A stretch of 8,837 nt of DNA from assembly GCA_019418545.1 (NCBI GenBank), contig DYBQ01000096.1, positions 1 to 8,837 on the forward strand, in the 5' to 3' direction. A program made the position numbers and the translations under genes. This document shows, piece by piece, positions 1 through 4,876 of the stretch. How positions within the stretch are numbered: position 1 is the stretch's first letter; the number at the start of each line of letters is the position of its first letter. The DNA comes from Clostridiales bacterium (GTDB lineage Bacteria > Bacillota > Clostridia > Oscillospirales > Acutalibacteraceae). The notes under the pieces are model-generated. The model ran no database searches. It had not been told where the DNA came from and was given only the letters and a program-made list of their open reading frames with translations.

Positions 1-1
1 A

Positions 2-18
2 CAGGGCTTATTTGCCTG
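2..18 (-). terminator. Possible terminator hairpin downstream of the isomerase-like gene
   Basis: On the minus strand CAGGC and GC(C)CTG can pair around an AAATAA loop, with one bulged base, about 37 bp past the stop codon of the gene ending at 55. The tail that would carry a T-run lies outside the window, so this cannot be confirmed. It could equally be a chance hairpin. Confidence 0.22.
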
Positions 19-54
19 AGGCCGTTCTCTATCCATAAATTATAAAATACAAAA

Positions 55-714
55 TTAAGAAATACGTCCAGTTTCCAAAATAATCGGAATATTTGGAAGA
101 TTGCTTTCTACATAGGAAGCATATTCTTTTTTCCAGCGGGCATTTTTAACAACGCTGCCCAGATATTCTTTTAAACATTGCAGATTTTTCAGGTTGTCCT
201 GGTCAGAAATAGCAGGGTCTGGCTGCCAAGAGCAGGTACAGTTCCGGCAGTTGGCCATTTTTATAAGACGGCGAACACCTTCTGGAGTGTCTGTCAGTGT
301 TCCCGGCTGGCAAATAATCTGTATTTCCATATCAAAAACATTAGCCATATCGCAGATAGTACGCAGTTCCTGAGCGGCTGCATTGAAAATTGCATAGGTC
401 CCTTTTTCAGAAGGCACAGGAGTTGGCAAAATCCGTACTGATAAAGCGTGGAGCGCAAAGGCACAATCCATTACAGGCATAAACAACTCTTGAATATCAC
501 GTTTACTCCCCAAGGTATAGTGGGAAAGCAACGAAACAGGGGTTAAATTTGCCCGCACAGCATCCCAATAAGCGCTGGTTGCCTCTTGTGTATGTCCAGC
601 GTGAAGATGAACGATGTCATCCCATTCAATGCCGGCTGCACCGGCTTCGCCAGCCAAGGCCAGTAAATCTTTTGCGGGAGTGTTGGGATATTGTATCATG
701 GAAAACACAACCAT
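55..714 (-). CDS. Sugar phosphate isomerase/epimerase-like protein (AP endonuclease 2 / xylose isomerase-like TIM barrel), short form
   Basis: A 219-residue protein resembling the xylose isomerase-like TIM-barrel superfamily, whose members isomerise or epimerise sugars and sugar phosphates in the cytoplasm, usually with a divalent metal. Recognisable segments are G-I-E-W near residues 28-31 followed by a His-containing loop (H36, H38, H41), a P-S-E stretch at 101-103, L-T-D-T at 140-143 and W-Q-P at 163-165. Family members are usually about 250-290 residues, so this one is short, and the loss seems to lie in the C-terminal third after residue 190. Where relatives commonly read E-Y-H before the L-T-D segment, this protein has I134-C135-Q136, so a metal ligand may be missing. 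The ATG at 712-714 has an AAAGGAG site at 728-734, 13 bases away, which is rather long. No neighbouring sugar gene gives the substrate. The superfamily is fairly safe; the activity is not. Confidence 0.8.
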   Translation of the reverse strand: MVVFSMIQYPNTPAKDLLALAGEAGAAGIEWDDIVHLHAGHTQEATSAYWDAVRANLTPVSLLSHYTLGSKRDIQELFMPVMDCAFALHALSVRILPTPVPSEKGTYAIFNAAAQELRTICDMANVFDMEIQIICQPGTLTDTPEGVRRLIKMANCRNCTCSWQPDPAISDQDNLKNLQCLKEYLGSVVKNARWKKEYASYVESNLPNIPIILETGRIS

Positions 715-744
715 TTTGAATTGTCCGCTCCTTTACATATAGAA

Positions 745-762
745 TTGCAACCATATCTGCAA
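745..762. promoter_or_regulatory. Small dyad in the 5' leader of the isomerase-like gene
   Basis: TTGCA and TGCAA form an inverted repeat with an 8-base spacer, centred about 28 bases downstream of the predicted start of the minus-strand transcript. The position would suit a repressor operator, for example of LacI type, but the arms are only 5 bp and the match could be chance. Confidence 0.22.
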
Positions 763-787
763 CGGTTATATACACTATTTTATAATT

Positions 788-816
788 ATTATAACACGAT
801 ACCCCCTCGTATTCAA
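788..816 (-). promoter_or_regulatory. SigA-type promoter of the isomerase-like gene
   Basis: On the minus strand there is a TTGAAT -35 box (816-811), a 17-bp spacer and a perfect TATAAT -10 box (793-788). Transcription would begin near 781, giving a leader of about 67 bases before the ATG at 714. Confidence 0.65.
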
Positions 817-892
817 GCAAAACACCTATAATTTTATATTTTCCATAATGGAATGCAGATAATTTTTACATGAATTTTCTGCTAGGATGGAG

Positions 893-921
893 TTGCCATT
901 CTTTTTGGAATGGGATATGAT
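893..921 (+). promoter_or_regulatory. SigA-type promoter of the lipoprotein gene
   Basis: TTGCCA (893-898), a 17-bp spacer and TATGAT (916-921) each match the consensus at five of six positions. Transcription would begin near 928. This places the in-frame ATG at 887 inside the promoter, so translation must begin at 974 instead. Confidence 0.65.
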
Positions 922-973
922 AAGAGAAACAGGTAAGTGTTACATCGGGACTGGTAAGAAAGAGGAGAAAAGT

Positions 974-1399
974 ATGAATAGAAAATGCTTTTGGATTTTA
1001 TTGGTTTTGACCCTTTTTTTAGGTGGCTGCACGTTTCAAAATGATGAGGGATTGTCAAGCATACCTGAAACAGAAAGCGAAATCCAGTCAAAGGCAGAGA
1101 GCGATGACTGCATTGGGCAGTGGGAAATGACAGGTGCAAGCCAGAATGGTTTGGGGATTACGCTGGAAACCGTACAGGAGAAGCTGGGGGGAAGCATATC
1201 CTTTACGCTGAAAAAGGATGGCTCTTTTTATGCTCAATTTAAGAATGCCTCGGTAGATGGTTTGTGGTATCAGAAAGAAAATAAAATACAATTGATTATG
1301 AGTAATGGAGAAACGGTAGATATTGAGGCAGGAGAGCATGTGCTGACTATGGAATGGGAAGGGATGACGTTGATATTTGAAAGAGAACAGGATGTGTAA
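974..1399 (+). CDS. Small secreted lipoprotein of unknown function
   Basis: A 141-residue protein. The N-terminus is a lipoprotein signal: basic N-R-K, a hydrophobic core (residues 6-16) and a lipobox L16-G17-G18-C19, so Cys19 should be lipidated and the protein anchored to the outer face of the membrane. An acidic, Ser/Glu-rich linker (about 20-45) leads to a compact domain (about 46-138) beginning I-G-Q-W-E and alternating short hydrophobic strands with turns. It includes K-K-D-G-S-F and G-L-W-Y segments, which suggest a small beta-sheet or lipocalin-like fold, but I cannot assign a family. AGAGGAG at 961-967 lies 6 bases before the ATG. The reading frame continues upstream to an ATG at 887, but that extension overlaps the promoter and would bury the signal peptide. 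The gene appears monocistronic and converges on the Crp/Fnr gene; I see no convincing terminator in the 99-bp gap. Confidence 0.85.
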   Translation: MNRKCFWILLVLTLFLGGCTFQNDEGLSSIPETESEIQSKAESDDCIGQWEMTGASQNGLGITLETVQEKLGGSISFTLKKDGSFYAQFKNASVDGLWYQKENKIQLIMSNGETVDIEAGEHVLTMEWEGMTLIFEREQDV

Positions 1400-1498
1400 A
1401 AGTAATATCAGCAGATAGTAAAACGTGGAGTCCTATATTTTATTTTGGCCGATGTAATCCATTTCATACCTTTTGATTGATAGTGGATTTGTAAAACT

Positions 1499-2149
1499 TT
1501 ATAGCAATGTAAAATGATTTTTTTGATATATAATCATTCCATCCCGGGCCATTGCAGAAAGGACTGCTGAAAGTGCGCTGCGGTCCGCCCCAAGATAGTC
1601 TGCCATGGCCTGTCGATTGAGCGGCACCATAATATCGCGGCTGTTCTGCTGCCGGGAAAGCTCTTCCAGATAAGAAAGGACTTTTTCCCGCAGTGTGCGT
1701 TGGGAAAGGTGTTCTACACGCCCGGTTAAAAAAATATTTCTTTGAGAGAGAATTCGTACCAAGTTGGAGATTAACTCCCTGTGGGTTTTGCAATTTTTGG
1801 AGCAGGGAAAGAGTATTTTGGAATATTCCAGCCACAAAACAAAACTGTCCTCTTCTGCTGATACTGTAACGGTAAAAGAAGATGCTCCGCAAACAAAGGC
1901 TTCCCCAAACAGTTCACCTGGAGAAATTTGGGCCACGATGGCAGTATTGCCTCGGTGGTCCTCTTTTATGATATGGAGGCATCCGCTTATAAGGATGCCA
2001 AACCGGCTGATTGTTTGTCCGGTATGAACCAGAATTTCTCCACGTTTATATTCCTTTTTTAATGCCTGCAGACAGCTGAGTAAACTGGAACGCTCTTCAT
2101 CAGGGATTCCTTGAAAAAGTTGACAGGCGCCCAAAGCGTCCATTTTCAT
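1499..2149 (-). CDS. Crp/Fnr-family transcriptional regulator
   Basis: A 216-residue DNA-binding regulator with the usual two-part layout. Residues about 10-125 form a cyclic-nucleotide-binding-type beta-roll with P-G-E-L-F-G-E at 77-83. Then comes a long dimerisation helix (about 126-145) and a C-terminal winged helix-turn-helix, with the recognition helix around 189-203 (D-R-S-A-L-S). The Arg-Ser/Thr pair that binds cAMP in CRP is replaced by Ser-Ser-Phe near 90-92, so cAMP is an unlikely ligand. There is no N-terminal FNR-type Fe-S cysteine cluster; C116 and C120 are part of a motif common in clostridial relatives. The ATG at 2149 has a GAAGG site 6 bases upstream; a second in-frame ATG follows two codons later. 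The gene is divergent from the 4Fe-4S protein across a 109-bp gap holding a perfect palindrome, which points to control of that gene and perhaps of itself. Such pairs often belong to hybrid-cluster-protein (HcpR-type) stress regulons, but no hcp is visible. Confidence 0.93.
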   Translation of the reverse strand: MKMDALGACQLFQGIPDEERSSLLSCLQALKKEYKRGEILVHTGQTISRFGILISGCLHIIKEDHRGNTAIVAQISPGELFGEAFVCGASSFTVTVSAEEDSFVLWLEYSKILFPCSKNCKTHRELISNLVRILSQRNIFLTGRVEHLSQRTLREKVLSYLEELSRQQNSRDIMVPLNRQAMADYLGADRSALSAVLSAMARDGMIIYQKNHFTLL

Positions 2150-2171
2150 AAAAAACCTTCTTTCTCAAAAA

Positions 2172-2187
2172 CGTTGTCATGACAACG
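2172..2187. promoter_or_regulatory. Perfect 16-bp palindrome: probable Crp/Fnr-type operator
   Basis: CGTTGTCATGACAACG reads identically on both strands. It lies between the divergent regulator and 4Fe-4S genes. Its centre (2179.5) is 41.5 bp before the transcription start predicted from the TATAAT at 2209-2214, the classic position for a class II CRP/FNR activator. The half-site GTTGTCA differs from the FNR half-site (TTGAT) and the CRP half-site (TGTGA). The obvious candidate ligand is the adjacent regulator. Confidence 0.72.
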
Positions 2188-2208
2188 GACTTAAAGATAG
2201 GATTGTAT

Positions 2209-2214
2209 TATAAT
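2209..2214 (+). promoter_or_regulatory. -10 box of the 4Fe-4S gene promoter
   Basis: A perfect TATAAT with no acceptable -35 box at 16-18 bp (the sequence there is CGGACT), as expected for an activator-dependent promoter. The start would be near 2221, with a leader of about 38 bases. The stretch ATTATAAT is self-complementary, so a minus-strand -10 box exists at 2212-2207. If the regulator used it, the palindrome would sit just downstream of that start and could act in autorepression. Confidence 0.6.
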
Positions 2215-2258
2215 GCGCATAGAAAGCCATTTGATACAACAATAAGGAGGCAATAAAA

Positions 2259-2969
2259 ATGATTCGCAAAATTATTCATATTGACAAAGAACTCTGTAAT
2301 GGATGCGGACTGTGTGCGGAAGCCTGCCACGAAGGGGCCATTGAGATGATTGAAGGGAAGGCCTGCTTAACACGGGAAGATTATTGTGACGGTTTAGGAG
2401 ACTGTTTACCGTCATGTCCAACTGGCGCTATTCGTTTTGAAGAACGGGAAGCAGCAGCGTATAATGCGGAAGCAGTGGCAGCAGCTCAAAAAGCCAAATT
2501 GGAAGAAAAAAATTCAAAAACACTTTTTTGTGGATGCCCTGGAAGTCAATCCCGTAGTATTAATCGAAGTGAAACAGGAAACTTCGCGCAACCTGTTTTA
2601 GGAAGCCAGCTATCTCAATGGCCTGTACAAATCAAACTGGCACCAGTTAAAGCTCCCTATTTTCAAGGAGCATCCCTGTTGATTGCAGCAGATTGTACGG
2701 CCTATGCTTATGGAGATTTTCATAATCAGTTTATTCGCGGAAAAGTAACATTAATTGGCTGTCCTAAATTGGATGAAGGAGATTATACCCATAAATTGAC
2801 AGAAATCCTGCGGCAAAATGATATTAAAAGCCTTACCATTGTACGGATGGAAGTCCCCTGCTGTAGTGGGATTGAGCGAGCTGCTAAAACAGCTTTACAG
2901 CTTAGTGGGAAGTTTATTCCATGGCAAGTAGTAATTATTTCTACAGATGGCCGCATCATTTCAGAGTAA
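2259..2969 (+). CDS. 4Fe-4S dicluster ferredoxin-like protein with cysteine-rich C-terminal domain
   Basis: A 236-residue cytoplasmic iron-sulfur protein. Residues 13-23 hold a C-x2-C-x2-C-x3-C motif (C13, C16, C19, C23). A second set at C43-x5-C49-x3-C53-P completes two clusters in crossed ferredoxin style, with C36 as a spare. An alanine/glutamate-rich helix (about 61-85) links this to a C-terminal domain carrying C91-G-C93-P-G, A-D-C146, G-C168-P-K and P-C201-C202-S-G. These are recurrent motifs of a clostridial family of unknown reaction, often listed simply as a 4Fe-4S or ATP-binding protein and often found beside a Crp/Fnr regulator and hybrid cluster protein. I see no nucleotide-binding P-loop. 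AAGGAGG at 2244-2250 lies 8 bases before the ATG. The gene is divergent from the Crp/Fnr regulator behind an activator-type promoter, so it is likely induced by the signal that regulator senses. An electron-transfer role in redox or nitrosative stress is an inference. Confidence 0.92.
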   Translation: MIRKIIHIDKELCNGCGLCAEACHEGAIEMIEGKACLTREDYCDGLGDCLPSCPTGAIRFEEREAAAYNAEAVAAAQKAKLEEKNSKTLFCGCPGSQSRSINRSETGNFAQPVLGSQLSQWPVQIKLAPVKAPYFQGASLLIAADCTAYAYGDFHNQFIRGKVTLIGCPKLDEGDYTHKLTEILRQNDIKSLTIVRMEVPCCSGIERAAKTALQLSGKFIPWQVVIISTDGRIISE

Positions 2970-2985
2970 GAGTATTTATAAAAAT

Positions 2986-3020
2986 GCTCAAACTATTCAT
3001 TCTTTAAAAGATTTGAGCTT
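2986..3020 (+). terminator. Weak hairpin downstream of the 4Fe-4S gene
   Basis: GCTCAAA (2986-2992) and TTTGAGC (3012-3018) form a perfect 7-bp stem with a 19-base AT-rich loop, followed only by TT. It may assist 3'-end formation, but the stronger hairpin at 3043-3075 is the more likely terminator. Confidence 0.3.
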
Positions 3021-3042
3021 TCATCAAAATTGTTAACATTCA

Positions 3043-3075
3043 AAAAACGCTCTGTGGATAACACAGGGCGTTTTT
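3043..3075. terminator. Bidirectional Rho-independent terminator between converging genes
   Basis: AAAAACGC-T-CTGTG pairs with CACAG-G-GCGTTTTT (14 pairs including one G-T) around a GATAA loop. Ts follow the GC-rich stem in one direction and six As on the plus strand become Ts in the other. It lies 74 bp past the 4Fe-4S stop and directly after the MATE stop at 3079, so it can serve both transcripts. Confidence 0.88.
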
Positions 3076-3078
3076 CGT

Positions 3079-4461
3079 TTATGAAGTCAATTTTTCCTCC
3101 TGATTCGAAATAGGAGCGTCATGCTTCAATTTAGGCCAAATAGTCAGCATCATGGTAATAAAGCATGCACCTCCACCTATGAAATTCGAGATAGGCTCAG
3201 CAAGGAATACCCCATTTACTCCCAGGTTCCCTACCATAGGCAGCAGCAAAGTCAATGGAATCACAATAATCGCTTTTCGGAAAAGAGAAAAAAATACTGC
3301 TTGCCGGGAGCATCCCAAAGCAAGATAGGTGGATTGTCCAGAAAATTGCAGTGACATCATAAAAAATCCAAAAAAGTATATATGCATGGAAGGAATTCCT
3401 TTTTCAATCAGGGCTGAATCGCTGTTAAAAAGATGAATGAACTGAGCGGGAAAAACCAGTATCAATATCCAGGCTATCAGTGTATAAACAATACATATGA
3501 TGGCGGTAAATCGGATTCCCTGCCGCACCCGTGTGTATTTTCCAGCCCCATAGTTAAATCCCATAACTGGTTGGGCGCCATTGGTAATGCCATTTACCGG
3601 TAGTGTTAAAATTTCTCGTACTGAGTTAATAACCGTCATAATACCAATATACAAATCGCCGCCATAAATTGAAAGGGTAAAATTGCATACCATTTGTACG
3701 GAGCCGTTGGTCACCGCCATAATAAAACCGGAAAGCCCCAAACTGGTGATTTCCCGAATCAGGCTGAAATTGAGACGCATGGAAGAAATGGAAAGGCGGT
3801 AAATCGTGTGCTTTCCTGTAAGAAACAAAAGCACCCACATGGCAGAAAGTCCCTGCGAGAGTACCGTTGCCAAAGCAGCGCCTGATACGCCCATGTTTAG
3901 AACAAAAATAAATATGGGGTCGAGAATCAGGTTAACTACTGCGCCTAACAGTACAGTTAGCATCCCTATCCGTCCAAATCCCTGAGAGTTGATAAAGCTG
4001 TTCATACCAAGGCTTATCATAACAAACACGGTACCAATTAAGTAAATTTCCAAATAACTATTGGCATAAGGAAATGTTGAATCGCTGGCGCCAAAAGCAT
4101 ATAAAATGGGTTTTTTGAAAAGAAAACAGATAATAGTCAGAAGGATACCGGAAATCAGCAGTGTTGAAAAAGAGTTTCCCATAATTTTGACTGCCCGTTC
4201 ATGTTCCCCTTTTCCACGGGCAATGGAACACAAAGGAGCTCCCCCCATTCCAAATAGGTTGGCAAAGGCGGAAATCATGGAAATAATAGGAAAAGTAAGT
4301 CCAAGTCCAGTTAAAGCTACTGTAGAGGCATTGGGAAGATGTCCGATATAAATACGGTCTACGACATTATACAAAACATTGATAATTTGAGCCAATGTCA
4401 TGGGAAGGGCCAAACTCATAATATTTTTGGCAACACTTCCCTGAGAAAAATCATTTTTCAA
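3079..4461 (-). CDS. MATE-family multidrug/cation efflux transporter
   Basis: A 460-residue integral membrane protein, the usual length for the MATE family, which exports drugs and cationic compounds in exchange for Na+ or H+. About twelve hydrophobic segments are visible in two halves of six. Family signatures include P20 and D35 in the first helix region (N-V-V-D-R-I-Y-I-G), F-G-M-G-G-A in the second helix region, and G-A-Q-P-V-M-G-F-N-Y-G-A near residues 295-306 at the start of the second half. The pattern resembles the MepA-like branch common in Clostridia, though substrate cannot be read from sequence. Translation starts at a TTG (4461-4459): an in-frame TGA lies three codons upstream and no ATG or GTG fits. 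GGAG (4475-4472) lies 10 bases before it. The gene has its own promoter and terminator and appears monocistronic. No local regulator of MarR or TetR type is visible. Confidence 0.95.
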   Translation of the reverse strand: MKNDFSQGSVAKNIMSLALPMTLAQIINVLYNVVDRIYIGHLPNASTVALTGLGLTFPIISMISAFANLFGMGGAPLCSIARGKGEHERAVKIMGNSFSTLLISGILLTIICFLFKKPILYAFGASDSTFPYANSYLEIYLIGTVFVMISLGMNSFINSQGFGRIGMLTVLLGAVVNLILDPIFIFVLNMGVSGAALATVLSQGLSAMWVLLFLTGKHTIYRLSISSMRLNFSLIREITSLGLSGFIMAVTNGSVQMVCNFTLSIYGGDLYIGIMTVINSVREILTLPVNGITNGAQPVMGFNYGAGKYTRVRQGIRFTAIICIVYTLIAWILILVFPAQFIHLFNSDSALIEKGIPSMHIYFFGFFMMSLQFSGQSTYLALGCSRQAVFFSLFRKAIIVIPLTLLLPMVGNLGVNGVFLAEPISNFIGGGACFITMMLTIWPKLKHDAPISNQEEKLTS

Positions 4462-4500
4462 AGTTACTCAGCTCCGCTTTTTACAATACTGGTTTTTCTC

Positions 4501-4529
4501 ATTATACTTCTTTTAAAAAAAATGTACAA
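4501..4529 (-). promoter_or_regulatory. SigA-type promoter of the MATE gene
   Basis: On the minus strand TTGTAC (4529-4524), a 17-bp spacer and a perfect TATAAT (4506-4501). The -35 box is poor (three of six) but the spacing and -10 are ideal. Transcription would start near 4494, giving a leader of about 33 bases. Confidence 0.6.
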
Positions 4530-4612
4530 GCATGGAGAAAAAGCTGCAGAGATAAGTCAGAATAAAAAACTATCGTGTAGAAACATTATCAGCATAAGTG
4601 AATGATTAGCCT

Positions 4613-4665
4613 ATAACAATTTTACAAATATAATACAAACATTATATTTGAGGTTATGTTTTTTT
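4613..4665 (+). repeat. AT-rich inverted repeat followed by a T-run
   Basis: CAAATATAAT (4625-4634) and ATTATATTTG (4641-4650) form a perfect 10-bp stem with a 6-base loop. ATAAC (4613-4617) and GTTAT (4653-4657) can extend it with an internal loop. Seven Ts follow at 4659-4665, so on the plus strand it resembles a weak terminator. No plus-strand gene lies upstream, so it may block antisense read-through from the MATE region or be a protein-binding site. Confidence 0.45.
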
Positions 4666-4740
4666 ATCTCTTGTCATGTATAGTATCAAAATTACTTATG
4701 GTATATATAAAAAATCTTAGTTTTTTGAGAAATAAAATTG

Positions 4741-4769
4741 TTGATTTTGGCTAAATAAAAGAATATAAT
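4741..4769 (+). promoter_or_regulatory. SigA-type promoter of the GH84 gene
   Basis: TTGATT (4741-4746), exactly 17 bp, then a perfect TATAAT (4764-4769). The start would be near 4776, leaving a leader of about 98 bases before the TTG start at 4874. Confidence 0.68.
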
Positions 4770-4858
4770 AAAAGTGAGTTAACGCTGAATCAAAAATGGG
4801 TAAAGAAAGCAGGTGATAAAAAGGAGATTTTGGAATTATATGAAAGAAGTTTTCAGCG

Positions 4859-4876
4859 TAAGGAGGAAAGATTTTG
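4859..4876 (+). promoter_or_regulatory. Strong ribosome binding site fixing a TTG start
   Basis: TAAGGAGG (4859-4866) is followed after 7 bases by TTG (4874-4876), which opens a frame beginning K-K-L-L-K-R, a typical signal-peptide N-region. The later in-frame ATG pair (codons 8 and 9) would remove those basic residues and lies too far from the site. Confidence 0.8.

Larger units (their letters stand above)
4462..4873. other. 412-bp divergent intergenic region
   Basis: This AT-rich gap between the MATE and GH84 genes holds the MATE promoter (4501-4529, minus), an AT-rich hairpin with T-run (4613-4665), the GH84 promoter (4741-4769, plus) and a leader of about 98 bases before the GH84 start. 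Between 4530 and 4612 I see nothing I can support. Short reading frames in this region lack convincing ribosome sites or conserved-looking products. Confidence 0.7.

Noticed and set aside
1..36. Open minus-strand frame beginning ATG at 36 and running off the left edge
   Set aside because: Only 12 codons are visible, no ribosome site precedes the ATG, and the stretch overlaps a possible terminator hairpin.
626..820. 64-codon minus-strand frame in the isomerase leader
   Set aside because: It overlaps the promoter and the start of the isomerase-like gene in another frame and has no ribosome site.
887..973. Upstream extension of the lipoprotein gene to an ATG at 887
   Set aside because: It overlaps the predicted promoter, has no ribosome site and would place 29 residues before a perfect lipoprotein signal peptide.
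1400..1498. Search for a terminator between the converging lipoprotein and regulator genes
   Set aside because: Only very short stems such as GGA/TCC are visible and no hairpin with a T-run on either strand, so none is claimed.
4671..4678. TTGTCATG upstream of the GH84 gene, matching half of the palindrome at 2172-2187
   Set aside because: Only 8 bases match and the other half-site is absent (TATA instead of ACAA). It is about 100 bp upstream of the predicted start. A chance match is likely.
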